Source: CAUZIZ01 sp965219855
GTDB lineage: Bacteria; Acidobacteriota; UBA6911; RPQK01; JAJDTT01
Assembly (NCBI GenBank): GCA_965219855.1
Contig: CBDCOR010000015.1
Location: 186,001-250,000 of the forward strand
Length of the DNA stretch: 64,000 nucleotides
Direction: 5' to 3'
In this document: piece by piece, positions 53,937-63,640 of the stretch
Layout of the letters: each line of letters opens with the position of its first letter
Numbering within the stretch: the first letter of the stretch is position 1
Notes under the pieces: generated by a model
Database searches by the model: none
Seen by the model: only the letters and a program-made list of their open reading frames with translations
What the model was told of the DNA's origin: nothing
Position numbers and translations under genes: made by a program

Positions 53937-55223
53937 GTAAATAAATAAAGGTGTCAATATATAGTTAGTAATGCTATGCTGCACATGCATGGATACGCTG
54001 ACCGAATTGACGGAGAAATTCCGCTCTGTATGGCCCCTGTTGGATGAACGAACGCGGCGGATTATGGCGGCCAGTGAAGCGAGAGCGTTGGGCCATGGCG
54101 GAGTCAGTTTGGTACGCCGTGCCTGCGGACTGTCGCGCAAGGCAATCGCTAAAGGAATCCGTGAAATCGAAGAGGGTTTCGGGCCCATGGAAGGCCGCAT
54201 CCGGCGGCCCGGAGCCGGAGGCAAGCCCCTGACGGTTTCGGACCCGGGGCTGGTGGAGCAATTGGAAGAAATGATCGAGGTCCAAACTCGGGGTGACCCG
54301 GAGTCTCCGTTGCGTTGGATTTGCAAGAGCACGCGGGCCATCGCGAAAGAACTGGCCCGGCACAAACACCCGGTCAGTCATACGAAGGTGGCGCAGATCC
54401 TTCACGACCTCGACTACAGTCTGCAGAGCAATCGGAAGACCGAGGAAGGGAAAGATCATCCGGACCGCGACGCCCAGTTTCGGCACATCAGCGCCACCGT
54501 CAGACACTGCCTGAGGGAAGGCAGTCCGGTCATTTCCGTGGATACCAAGAAGAAAGAACTCATCGGCAACTACGACAACGCGGGCCAGCAATGGCTTCCC
54601 GCCGGGAAGCCGATCAAGGTTCAGGGTCATGACTTTCCCACTCCCGACGTTCCCCGTGCCTATCCTTACGGCGTTTATGACATTGGGCGCAATACCGGCT
54701 TTGTCAATGTCGGCACCGATCACGACACGGGAGCGTTTGCGGTCGCCTCCATTCGCGGCTGGTGGCGCCAGGAAGGGAGACGGATCTATCCGAATGCAAG
54801 AACGATACTGATCACCGCCGACGCCGGCGGGAGCAACGGTTGGCGGTTGCGCCTTTGGAAATTTGAGTTGCAGAAGTTCGCAGACGAAACGGGCCTCCCG
54901 GCTTCGGTCTGTCATTTTCCACCCGGCACCAGCAAATGGAACAAGATCGAACACCGCCTCTTTTCTTTCATCTCTTCGAACTGGCGCGGCGAACCTTTAC
55001 GAGACTACGAAACAATTGTTCAACTCATCGCGAAGACAACGACAGCTAAAGGACTCAAAGTGACGTGCCGGCTAGATCGCCGCAAGTATCCCACTGGACG
55101 CAAAGTCTCCAATGAAGAAATGAAGCGAATCCAGATGCGGCCCAACCCGTTCCATGGCGAATGGAATTAATGTAATAGAACCGAACTCCGCCGAATCATA
55201 ACATGATACCTTTATTTATTTAC
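53937..55223 (+). mobile_element. ISAzo13-type insertion sequence
   Basis: Ends GTAAATAAATAAAGGTGTCA and TGATACCTTTATTTATTTAC are inverted repeats (one base different in length). GA occurs on both outer sides, which could be a 2-bp target duplication. Contains one intact transposase gene and ends six bases before the stop of the following gene. Confidence 0.82.
53989..55170 (+). CDS. ISAzo13-family transposase
   Basis: 393 residues from MDTLTELTEKFRSVWPLLDE; an ATG 18 bases earlier is in frame. N-terminal region with RRIMAASEARALGHGGVSLV and GGKPLTVSDPGLVEQLEEMI; DDE-type core with SPVISVDTKKKELIGNYDNA (Asp), TILITADAGGSNGWRLRLWK (Asp) and PPGTSKWNKIEHRLFSFISS (Glu). KxELIGNYxNxGxxW and the DAGGSNG motif are the family hallmarks. 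Intact, same strand as the element's left-to-right reading. Confidence 0.93.
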   Translation: MDTLTELTEKFRSVWPLLDERTRRIMAASEARALGHGGVSLVRRACGLSRKAIAKGIREIEEGFGPMEGRIRRPGAGGKPLTVSDPGLVEQLEEMIEVQTRGDPESPLRWICKSTRAIAKELARHKHPVSHTKVAQILHDLDYSLQSNRKTEEGKDHPDRDAQFRHISATVRHCLREGSPVISVDTKKKELIGNYDNAGQQWLPAGKPIKVQGHDFPTPDVPRAYPYGVYDIGRNTGFVNVGTDHDTGAFAVASIRGWWRQEGRRIYPNARTILITADAGGSNGWRLRLWKFELQKFADETGLPASVCHFPPGTSKWNKIEHRLFSFISSNWRGEPLRDYETIVQLIAKTTTAKGLKVTCRLDRRKYPTGRKVSNEEMKRIQMRPNPFHGEWN

Positions 55224-55228
55224 GATGC

Positions 55229-57142
55229 CTAAGGCCGCGGAACCCTGGAGCCGTGCCAGGGAAAAGCCAGTGTCGGTGTATTGGCGTAGCGGCGATGGTG
55301 GATCACCAGCTCACCCCCAGCGCCCGGGCCGAGGCGCACCCGGAAGAAGCGTCGGTTGATGTTGTGGGTCTGGCCCTCGGCTTCGACACGGACACAGAAG
55401 TGCTCACCGTATCCCCCCGTCTGGACAATGACCTCCCGGCTCTCCACTTGATTGACGTTCACCAGAATCACCCGTGTTTTGTCCCCATCGATCCGGGTCA
55501 CCAGGAAAGCCACATCCTGGGGTATGCCGGCTCGCCGGCGCACCGGGTCGAAATAGCGAAGACGGGCGTGAAGGGTCCAGATCAGACCACCGTGATAGCC
55601 TCCCATCATCAGCTTCAGAAGGTTCTCAGTCGTCGCCGGATTGTAGCCGTAGGTCGAGTCCGCCAGCCAGCTGTCCGGGGGTGTCTTGTTCTCCCTCATT
55701 CGTCTCAGGGTGCGCTGGATCCGGGCGAAATCCATCTCCAGGGCACGCACCGGATACCCGGGATCCTTCCCCTCAAGGAAAGCGACCCAGCCCTCGATTG
55801 GAATCCGCTCCAGATCCCTCCGGTCCATGGACCAGAGGTAGATCTCCGTCACTCGAGGAACGAACCAGCGGGGAGACCAGTTGAACCACCCCGGCTCTCC
55901 AGACTTCAGACCCAGAATCTCTCCACGGACCAGATCCCTCCCCGGCGGTCCCGTCTTCTCGACGTAGACACGGTAGTTCCGGGGAAGGTGAATCTCCCCA
56001 TCGACGACCTTCTTCTGGGCGAAGAGATTGTCCATTTGCCGGCGCAGCACGTCCACATAGCCCATGTCTCCGGTGAGGAGCAGGGCGTTGCCGAATCCGG
56101 GCCAGGTCCCCTTGTCGAACAGGTTCCGGAAATGCTGCTCTCCGTGCTCCGGAGACCAGGGGTGGAAGTTCCAACCGTAGGTTCCACCCCACCAACGACC
56201 GCCGAACACGCCTCCGATGCTTCCATCCAGACCGATGTTGGTTGGGACGTTTCCACCGTTGGCTGCGATTCGGGATTTCCAGGCGTCTACATATTCCAGA
56301 GCCCATTCCCTGTATCCGCCCTCGTGGCCCAGCATGTGGGCATTGAGAGCCAGTACGGTGGCTGACAGGTTCAGGGGATGGTCTCCCTCCACCGTCAGAT
56401 ACTCGTCGAAGTGCGCCAGCTTGAGGGGATAGTGCTCCATGTAGTCCAGTGGTCCCCCGAGGTTGTCCAGGATGAACCGGCCTTGGAGAGGGTCTCCGCA
56501 CCAGTCCGGGCGTGTGGCCATTCGGAGCATCGGCCCTCGGCTCCCATTCAAGAGACTCCGGATGATCTTCTGTTCCGGATCGTAATTTGGCGCTTCTAGA
56601 TCCTGATTCATGTAGAAGCCTGCGAAACGGCGCATACGCTTTTGGAATCTAGCATCCATGGGGTCACACAGGCCCTCATAGAGGAAGGACCTGAGTCCTT
56701 CCCCTATGTGATGCCAGTCCATCATGGGTGGGAACTCCTTGTAGTAGGCGCCATCGCGAGCGATCCCGGTGGTGGCGGTCTTGACGGCCTTGTACTGTCG
56801 CAGGTGCGCTTCCTGACCCTTGCGAAACATCTCCAGAATTTCAGGGGATGCTCCCAGGGCGTACAGAAGCGTCCAGTTGTAGAAGGACTCGTAGGCGTCA
56901 TCTGGTCCTTCGAGAGCCCCCCAGGTGGGTGTGTGAATCAGATTGCCTGCCCGGTCGAAATGAGTGAGAAAGAACTCGCGAGAGGCCTCAACGTTGGCTG
57001 CCAACAGCGCCCTCTCCAGTAGTGCCCAGGTCGGTGGGAACATCGGCGTTTGGAGTGGGATGGTGCTCTCGCCCCAGGCATTCAAGCCAGAGCATGCTGT
57101 CAGGAGAATAAGAAGAACCAGGGACCTGCTCGATAGGCTCAT
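55229..57142 (-). CDS. exported protein, probable (alpha/alpha) barrel carbohydrate-active enzyme, paralogue 1
   Basis: 637 residues from the ATG at 57140-57142, giving a signal peptide (SLVLLILLTACSGLNAWG); an upstream TTG is less likely. Motifs shared with the next gene: FPPTWALLERALLAANVEAS, GPDDAYESFYNWTLLYALG, YYKEFPPMMDWHHIGEGLRS, NYDPEQKIIRSLLNGSRGPM, VPTNIGLDGSIGGVFGGRWW and a C-terminal all-beta domain (VILVNVNQVESREVIVQTGG). Helical barrel with many Trp/Asp/His followed by a beta domain fits polysaccharide lyases or related glycan enzymes, but I do not recognise the family by name. It is a tandem paralogue with the gene at 57248-59053 and could attack the same glycans as the sulfatase (inference). 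Confidence 0.75.
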   Translation of the reverse strand: MSLSSRSLVLLILLTACSGLNAWGESTIPLQTPMFPPTWALLERALLAANVEASREFFLTHFDRAGNLIHTPTWGALEGPDDAYESFYNWTLLYALGASPEILEMFRKGQEAHLRQYKAVKTATTGIARDGAYYKEFPPMMDWHHIGEGLRSFLYEGLCDPMDARFQKRMRRFAGFYMNQDLEAPNYDPEQKIIRSLLNGSRGPMLRMATRPDWCGDPLQGRFILDNLGGPLDYMEHYPLKLAHFDEYLTVEGDHPLNLSATVLALNAHMLGHEGGYREWALEYVDAWKSRIAANGGNVPTNIGLDGSIGGVFGGRWWGGTYGWNFHPWSPEHGEQHFRNLFDKGTWPGFGNALLLTGDMGYVDVLRRQMDNLFAQKKVVDGEIHLPRNYRVYVEKTGPPGRDLVRGEILGLKSGEPGWFNWSPRWFVPRVTEIYLWSMDRRDLERIPIEGWVAFLEGKDPGYPVRALEMDFARIQRTLRRMRENKTPPDSWLADSTYGYNPATTENLLKLMMGGYHGGLIWTLHARLRYFDPVRRRAGIPQDVAFLVTRIDGDKTRVILVNVNQVESREVIVQTGGYGEHFCVRVEAEGQTHNINRRFFRVRLGPGAGGELVIHHRRYANTPTLAFPWHGSRVPRP

Positions 57143-57247
57143 GTCCTGACTTATCCTGTTGCCGACCAATGGGGACGTACTCCAAGAGCCTAGCGCTCCG
57201 GGCCGTCGACCGGAATTGCGGCCCTCAGTCCTCTGGGTCGGGAGCCG

Positions 57248-59053
57248 TCAGCGATCCCAGGGAAACGCAAGCGTGGGTACGTCGGCATAACGCTCCAGGG
57301 CAAGAGTCAGACGCCCACCACACCCTGGTTCCAGCCGGACCCGGAAGTGTGAAGCTCCCACCTTGTCCACCTCGCCATCCTTCTCCACTGAGGTACACCG
57401 GTGCTCGGCGTAGCCCCCGGTCTGGACCACAACGTCCCGGCGATGCACGGGGCTGGTATTGACCAGTGTGAGCGTAACGGATCCCGGGCTGATCTGTTCC
57501 ACCAACGCCCCCACATCCTGGGGTAGACCAGCTCTGCGGTGATCCGGATCGAAGTATCGAACCTGCGCGTGGAGGACGTTCCCCGATCCGCCCGGGTAGT
57601 TGGCCCCCATCATCAGATGGAGCAGCGAGGTCACGGAAACCGGTCGAGGATAACCGGTAGAGGACCGGGTATCCTGGGAGGCTACATCTTCTCGTAGCTC
57701 CTTCATCTGTTCTCCGATCGCCGCAAAGTCCTGATCCAACGCCTCGAGAGGGTAGCCGTCGTGGTCCCCTGCCAGATAGCGGATCCAGGGGTGGCTCGAG
57801 ACCCGCTTCCTCTGCGCCGAATCGAAGGACCAGAGGTACACATCGATCTGCTCCTCCGGGTAGAGGTACTCGCTGTATCCATACCAGCCCTTGTCCCCAT
57901 ACTTGTGGGGGATGAGAAAGCGATCCCCCTCTTTCCTGCCGGCAGCGTACAGGTTGTCGAGCTGTCGGCGCAGAATGGCGGGATATGCGGGATCCCCCGT
58001 CAGCAGCAGAGCGATACCCAAAGCGATGCGTGGACCCCGGATGAACATGTTGTTCCCCGGGTTGGGCTTACCCTGGAGATGGGGTGTAAACTCATCGTCG
58101 CGGAGACGAAAGTTCCAGCCATAGACCCCTCCGTACCACTTCCCTCCCCACTGGCCGCCGATGGATCCGTCGAGGCCAATATTGGTGGGAATGTTGCCGT
58201 CGTTCTCCCGAATCCTCTCCTTCCAGGCATCCACGTATTCCAGGATCCAGTCTCTGTATTGCTCCTCATGGCTGAGCATGTAGGCCGTCATGGCCAGGTT
58301 TGTGGCCATGAGATTCAGGGGGTGGTCTCCGCTCAGGTCCACGGTGTAACCCTGGCGGGCAAACCGGAGTGTCCGTCGGGGCCGGCCTGGCCTAGGATCA
58401 TGCCGCGGCCGGGGCGGCCCGGCCCAGTGGGCCTCGGTGGGAGTGCCCAGAAGGGGCCCGCGGCTGCCGTTGAAGAGACTGCGTACGATTCGGTGCCTGG
58501 GATCGTAGTTGGGAGCAGACGGGTCACCGCCCGTATACAAGGAGCTGAACCGTCGCGCGCGGATCAGGTACTGGGGGTCGCGGGGGCGGGCCATGCCGTA
58601 CCAGTACCAGCCTGCCATGCCCTCACCGATATGCTCCCAGTCGAAGGAAGGGCAGAATTCCCGGTAGTACATTCCCTCCTTAGCCACTTCCACCAGGGGT
58701 TCCCGAGCCTCGGTGAACTGCTGCAGGTGCCCCTCCCAGATTTTCTTGTAGTCGGAAAGGATCGACTCGGGCCCACCCAGAATGTAGAGCAGGGGCCAGT
58801 TCCGAAAGCTCTCCATGACATCGTCGGGTCCATCCATCCCCCCCCAGTTGGGCGTGATTCGCAACCAGCCCCGCGCGTCCACGTACCTTCCGGCGACCTG
58901 AAGGGCAGCTTCGGCGTTGGCCTTGATAAGGGCCCTTTGGGCCAGGGCCCACCTCGGCGGTGACATGGGGTCGTCTATCGAGACCAGGGGTTCGGCCCCG
59001 AGGTGGGACGGAAGGGCCAGAAAGAAGATAATGGCAAGTCCCCGCAACAGCAT
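57248..59053 (-). CDS. exported protein, probable carbohydrate-active enzyme, paralogue 2
   Basis: 601 residues with signal peptide LAIIFFLALPSHLGAE. It follows the same order as paralogue 1: SPPRWALAQRALIKANAEAA, GPDDVMESFRNWPLLYILGG, YYREFCPSFDWEHIGEGMAG, NYDPRHRIVRSLFNGSRGPL, IPTNIGLDGSIGGQWGGKWY, VTLTLVNTSPVHRRDVVVQT. Between about 58370 and 58425 it reads an Arg/Pro-rich stretch (GPPRPRHDPRPGRPRRTLRF) where the paralogue has GRFILDNLGGPLDYM; the neighbouring frame here gives GRGMILGQAGPDGHSG. Two nearby indels probably shifted and restored the frame. The start is five bases downstream of another gene's final codons. Confidence 0.75.
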   Translation of the reverse strand: MLLRGLAIIFFLALPSHLGAEPLVSIDDPMSPPRWALAQRALIKANAEAALQVAGRYVDARGWLRITPNWGGMDGPDDVMESFRNWPLLYILGGPESILSDYKKIWEGHLQQFTEAREPLVEVAKEGMYYREFCPSFDWEHIGEGMAGWYWYGMARPRDPQYLIRARRFSSLYTGGDPSAPNYDPRHRIVRSLFNGSRGPLLGTPTEAHWAGPPRPRHDPRPGRPRRTLRFARQGYTVDLSGDHPLNLMATNLAMTAYMLSHEEQYRDWILEYVDAWKERIRENDGNIPTNIGLDGSIGGQWGGKWYGGVYGWNFRLRDDEFTPHLQGKPNPGNNMFIRGPRIALGIALLLTGDPAYPAILRRQLDNLYAAGRKEGDRFLIPHKYGDKGWYGYSEYLYPEEQIDVYLWSFDSAQRKRVSSHPWIRYLAGDHDGYPLEALDQDFAAIGEQMKELREDVASQDTRSSTGYPRPVSVTSLLHLMMGANYPGGSGNVLHAQVRYFDPDHRRAGLPQDVGALVEQISPGSVTLTLVNTSPVHRRDVVVQTGGYAEHRCTSVEKDGEVDKVGASHFRVRLEPGCGGRLTLALERYADVPTLAFPWDR

Positions 59054-59056
59054 CAG

Positions 59057-59197
59057 CTATTCATGAGCCTCCCCGACCAGGGCCAGGACCCTACTGCCCT
59101 CCATGTGCGGATTGGTGGCCGCCAAGGGCGTGCCCGTCCCCGGATCGATCCTCGCCACCATCGTGTTGTCTCCCGTCGGCATTGTCAAATCAGGCGG
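59057..59197 (-). pseudogene. C-terminal remnant of an upstream operon gene
   Basis: Minus frame: PDLTMPTGDNTMVARIDPGT, GTPLAATNPHMEGSRVLALV, GEAHE, then TAG four bases before the ATG of the next gene. It looks like a real protein end; an upstream stop closes the frame. Family not recognised. Confidence 0.35.
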
Positions 59198-59301
59198 TGG
59201 TCGTCAACAATTGACGAATTCAGGGTAGGGGATCGCTTAGAATGCCAAAACTCCGCCGAGCGGGAGGTCGCCGGGCCGGCGAATGAGATACCCGACTTGC
59301 C

Positions 59302-59533
59302 TTAATCATCCAGACAGACAATCTCCCCGTCGAAGATGGCGTTTTCGACCTCTAGGTTTTGACCGATCCATTCACACAACTCGGAAAAGCTCTTGTAGAT
59401 ATGCTTTGCGGCTAACGAGTCGGCATCTGCCTTCATCGATATACGCTAAGGCTCGGAAGCCGTCGTATTTGATCTCGTAGATCCAATCGGAGTGGTTGAA
59501 TGCCTCCGAGCGTTCGACCAGTGGCATGGGCTT
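59302..59533 (-). pseudogene. ATP-dependent DNA ligase (LigD-like) N-terminal fragment, frameshifted
   Basis: Minus frame: KVKPMPLVERSEAFNHSDW, then the adenylation motif YEIKYDGFRALAYIDEG with the nucleotidyl Lys, and CRLVSRK. A one-base loss near 59405 shifts the frame; the other frame continues HIYKSFSELCEWIGQNLEVE and AIFDGEIVCLDD before TAA. The rest of the catalytic domain is missing. Clearly a relic. Confidence 0.6.
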
Positions 59534-59727
59534 TACCTTGGGGAGTTCGTTGGTCTCTGCGCAGAGTCTAGATCCTTTCTGGACGGGCCCTCTGGAACAC
59601 GATCTGCTTTGGAGGTTTCTCCGGGTCACTTGGCTCCACCCACCCAACTCCCACCTCGTCGTCCGCCAGACTGGGCAACACAACCGCCACGGATCGCAGA
59701 CACCCTCCAGCCAAGGTGGGAGTGGCA

Positions 59728-59838
59728 ACATTTCCTCCCTTGTCGAAGAAGTGATAGATTCCGATCACCTCGATCAAGAAGAGATCAGGTAGATTCACAA
59801 GTCCACAATAGTAAACTCGGTGCAAAGGAGACAACGCC
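59728..59838 (+). repeat. leader shared by the two fibre genes, copy 1
   Basis: The ~110 bases before the first fibre gene match, in inverted orientation, 63468-63600 before the second (GATAGATTCCGATCA..., TCAAGAAGAGATCAGGTGGA-like, AAAGGAG(A/G)CAACGCCAATG). The common leader and strong ribosome-binding site suggest the same control of both genes. Confidence 0.7.
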
Positions 59839-59839
59839 A

Positions 59840-61699
59840 ATGTATATCGTTGACTATGGCTTTAAGAAGTGGGCAAAGATCACCTGCCGAAGCTGGCCGG
59901 GTTCTAGCGATTGTTCTGATTGGGCAGGTGATTCATTCTCCCGTCCTGGGCCAGTTTGGGAGCACTGTCCAGAATTTCCCACAAGTGGTCCTGAACGGTG
60001 GTTCCACAACCTCCTTTACGATCCACAACCCGGACGCCGGGAAGACCATTGACGTCAATGTACAGCTGTATTCCCCATCCGGCGGAGCGTTGACGGACGG
60101 ACAGGTGGAACTCGGACCGGGGGAGACCGAGACCGTGTCGTTCGGAGATGCAAGTGCGCCGTTGACGAGAGGATGGGCCGAGCTGAAGTCCGATGATGAG
60201 TTCATCGCCACCGAGTTTTTCCAGCTCTTTCTGGCGGGACTAAAGCCTCGGGTGGGGGTCTTACCCAGCCCTGCCGCCGAAGAGATCAAATTCCTGGGAT
60301 TCGTCAATGATCAGTTCAAGTCGGGTCTGGCGGTTCACAACCCGAGTCCGACGGAGGCGACGGAAATCACCCTGCGTCTCAAGGACAATGCAGGTCAAGA
60401 GCCCGTCGCTGAAAAGAAGCTGACGTTGGCCCCGCTTCAGTCCGAAGCCGCCTTCTTGAACGAAGCCCTGCTTTTCGGACCCTCGCTGAGCAGCTTCGAG
60501 GGAGTGGTGGAAATCAGTGTCAACTCGCCTCCCGTAGCGGTGCTCTCCTTGATCCAGGAAGCCAGTGGGGACGTGGCGACAGTAGCCGTCGAGACTCAAA
60601 GTTTCGTCGTGACCGGAGCCAGCAACACGTCCCTTGGGCGAGGCGCACTCAGCTCCAACACTACCGGCATTAACAACACCGCCACGGGAGCCGGTGCTCT
60701 AATGAGCAACACTACGGGCTTCGGGAACACAGCGAGTGGGCATAATGCGCTCGTCTCCAACACCGAAGGCATCGGGAACACGGCGAACGGGAACTCTGCA
60801 CTCGCGTCCAACTCCACCGGCAGCTCCAACACGGCAAGTGGGGCTGGTGCCCTCTTCCGCAACACCAGCGGCAACGGCAACACAGCGAGTGGGCACGATG
60901 CGCTCTTCTCCAACACCACGGGCGGCTCCAACACAGCGAGTGGGGACCGAGCGCTCCGGTCCAACACCGAAGGGAAGGAAAACACGGCGGTTGGGGTCGC
61001 CGCGCTCGAAGCCAACTCTGTTGGGAGATCCAACGTGTGGCAACTGGAATCGATGCGCTCCGTCGTAACACAGCCGGGAGCTTCAATACGGCGAGTGGGG
61101 CTGGTGCCCTCTTTTCCAACACCGAAGGCAGTAACAACTCGGCGACTGGGAACCAGGCGCTTACCTCCAACACCACCGGGATCTTCAACACGGCAAGCGG
61201 GAACGAAGCGCTCAGATCCAACATCACCGGTTCTTTCAACATTGGCATCGGGAATAGTGCGGGTTCTGATCTGGTCAGCGGTGACAACAATATCTATGTT
61301 GGAAGCATAGGTGCAGAAGAATCCAACACGATTCGCATTGGCAACTCAGACCACACGAACGCCTTCATAGCCGGTGTCCAAATCGTTCCTCCCTCCTCAA
61401 GACGGTTCAAGGAGGATATCCATGACATGGACGGGGCGAGCAGCGACCTGATGCGGCTACGACCGATCACCTTTCGCTACAAGAAAGACTACGACGCGGG
61501 TGACCCTCGGCTCCAATACGGGCTCATTGCCGAGGAAGTAGCCGAGGTCTACCCCGAGCTGGTCGTCAATGACGGAACAGGTCAACCCCGGACGGTGGAG
61601 TATCAGAAGTTGAATGTGATGCTGCTTAATGAACTCCAGAAACAGAGCGAGCAGATTCGCATTCTCACAAAGCGCCTGGCACGGCTGGAGGAAAAGTAA
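59840..61699 (+). pseudogene. surface-fibre protein with NTAxG repeats and S74 chaperone domain, copy A (two frameshifts)
   Basis: AAAGGAG precedes the ATG at 59840. MYIVDYGFKKWAKITC leads into a signal-anchor (VLAIVLIGQVIHSPVLGQ) only after a one-base shift near 59893. Two Ig-like beta domains follow (LYSPSGGALTDGQVELGPGE; SGLAVHNPSPTEATEITLRL). Then about ten 17-residue repeats of the type GAGALMSNTTGFGNTAS. An extra TG near 61034-61039 shifts the frame again; the repeats resume with FNTASGAGALFSNTEGSNNS. The C-terminus SSRRFKEDIHDMDGASSDLM ... FRYKKDYDAGDPRLQYGLIA EEV is the intramolecular chaperone/peptidase S74 domain, ending in a coiled coil. Such domains help trimeric beta-helical fibres fold, then cut themselves off. 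Inverted twin of the next gene. Confidence 0.82.
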
Positions 61700-61725
61700 A
61701 CAGCCGAACTGTTGCACGTTCTGCA

Positions 61726-63466
61726 CTAATACAGAACTTCTGACACTTCGGCCTTTTCCTCTTGCTCCAGCCGTACCAGTCGCTCTGTGAGGGCCCGAAT
61801 CTGCTCGCTCTGTTTCTGGAGTTCATTAAGCAGCATCACATTCAATTTCTGATACTCCACCGTCCGGGGTTGACCTGTTCCGTCATTGACGACCAGCTCG
61901 GGGTAGACCTCGGCTACTTCCTCGGCAATGAGCCCGTATTGGAGCCGAGGGTCACCCGCGTCGTAGTCTTTCTTGTAGCGAAAGGTGCCCGGTCGCAGAC
62001 TCATCAGATCGCTGCTCGCACCGCCCATCTCGTGGATGTCTTGCTTGAACCTCTTCGAGGAGGCTGGAACCAATTGGACACCGGCGATGAAGGCTCGAAA
62101 GTGGGCCGCCGAGCCAACCCGAATCGTGTTCGATTCATCAAGGCCATTGTTACCAATATGGATGTTGTTGTCGCCTGTTTCATTGTCTCGACCAGCTCCG
62201 AAGCCGATGGCAATGTTGAAAGAGCCGGTGGTGTTCTCCCTGAGCGCGCTAGCACCACTCGCCGTGTTATGGCTGCCGGTAGTGTTGGATCTGAGAGCAC
62301 TCCCACCACTCGCTGTGTTGTCGCTGCCGGTGGTGTTTTCGAAGAGCGCACCGGACCCGGTCGCCGTGTTCCTGTCGCCTTCGGTGTTGTTGGGCAGCGC
62401 ACTGGCCCCGGTCGCCGTATTGCTGATACCTTCAATGTTGTCTTGGAGCGAGTTGGCTCCCGTTGCGGTGTTTCCGTCGCCTGTGGTGTTCGAACGAAGA
62501 GCTTGCCATCCACTCGCGGTGTTCCTTCCACTGGTGGTGTTGGAGCTCAGGGCCTCGAACCCATTCGCGGTGTTGGAGGAGCCTTCAGTGTTGGAGAAGA
62601 GCGCATTGACTCCACTCGCGGTGTTCCTCGAACCCGTGGTGTTGGAGGTGAGTGCATCTCGTCCGATGGCCGTGTTGGTAGGGTCAGTGATGAGGAAGTT
62701 CGCAGTTTCCACGGCCACGGTCGCCACGTCCCCGGTGGCTTCCTGAATCAAGGAGAGTACCGCAACGGGAGGCGAGTTGGCACTGATTTCCACCACTCCT
62801 TCGAAGCTGCTCAGCGACGGTCCGAAAAGCAGGGCTTCGTTCAAGAAAGCGGCTTCGGACTGAAGCGGGGACAACGTCATTTTCTTTTCAGAGATGGGTT
62901 CTTGACCTGCCTTGTCCTTGAGACGCAGGGTGATTTCCGTCGCTTCCGTTCGACTGGGGTTGTGGACGGCCAGACCCGACTTGAATTGCTCATTAACGAA
63001 TCCCAGGAATTTGATCTCTTCGGCGGTAAGGCTGGGTAAGACCCCCACCCGAGGCTTTAGTCCGCCCAGAAAGAGCTGGAAGAACTCGGTAGCGATGAAC
63101 TCATCGTCGGACCTCAGCTCGGCCCATCCTCTCGTCAGTGGCTCACTTGCATCTCCGAACATCACCGTCTTGGTCTCTCCCGGCCCAAGTTGTACTTGCT
63201 GATCCTGTAGTGCATCACCCCTTCGGGGCATAGACTTGCACCGCGACATCGATCGTAGCTTCGCTGTCCGGATTGTGGATGGTAAAAGAAGTGGTGGAAC
63301 CGCCGTTGAGAACCGCCTGTGGAAACTGCTGCACAGTGCTCCCGAACTGGCCCATGACGGGAGAATGAGTCACCTGCCAGATCAGAACAATCGCTAGAAC
63401 CTGTCCAACTCGGCAGGTGATCTTTGCCCACTTCTTAAAGCCCTGGTCAAGAATGTACATTGGCAT
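61726..63466 (-). pseudogene. surface-fibre protein with NTAxG repeats and S74 chaperone domain, copy B (one frameshift)
   Basis: AAAGGAGG before the ATG at 63464-63466. MPMYILDQGFKKWAKITC, signal-anchor VLAIVLIWQVTHSPVMGQ, first Ig-like domain to VQVYAPKG, where an extra G in a run at 63218-63221 causes TGA. The other frame continues DALQDQQVQLGPGETKTVMF, the second domain, about twelve 17-residue repeats (GVNALFSNTEGSSNTAN-type), and the S74 domain SSKRFKQDIHEMGGASSDLM followed by a coiled coil. Without the shift the protein would be about 580 residues. The twins converge, ending 26 bases apart, and are very similar in the Ig-like and S74 parts but differ in repeat number and order. Confidence 0.82.
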
Positions 63467-63640
63467 TGGCGTTGCCTCCTTTGAACCGAAATTACTCCCG
63501 TGGACTTCGGATGTGAGTCCACCTGATCTCTTCTTGATTGAGTTGATCGGAATCTATCACTCCTTCGACGATGGAGAAAGTGTTGCCACTCCCACACAAG
63601 CCGCTTCGCAGCGAACGACATTCCGAGTGTCAGCGGAATA

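Noticed and set aside
53974..54954. 326-codon minus-strand frame
   Set aside because: Antisense to the ISAzo13 transposase.
55253..56365. 370-codon plus-strand frame
   Set aside because: Antisense to the exported paralogue 1, which has a signal peptide and a tandem homologue.
57761..58963. 400-codon plus-strand frame
   Set aside because: Antisense to paralogue 2; no recognisable protein features.
61762..63039. 425-codon plus-strand frame with regular repeats
   Set aside because: Mirror of the repeat region of fibre gene B; the repeats come from the real gene on the other strand.
59840..63466. Prophage tail-spike region because of S74 domains
   Set aside because: No other phage structural, lysis or packaging genes; both proteins start with signal anchors.
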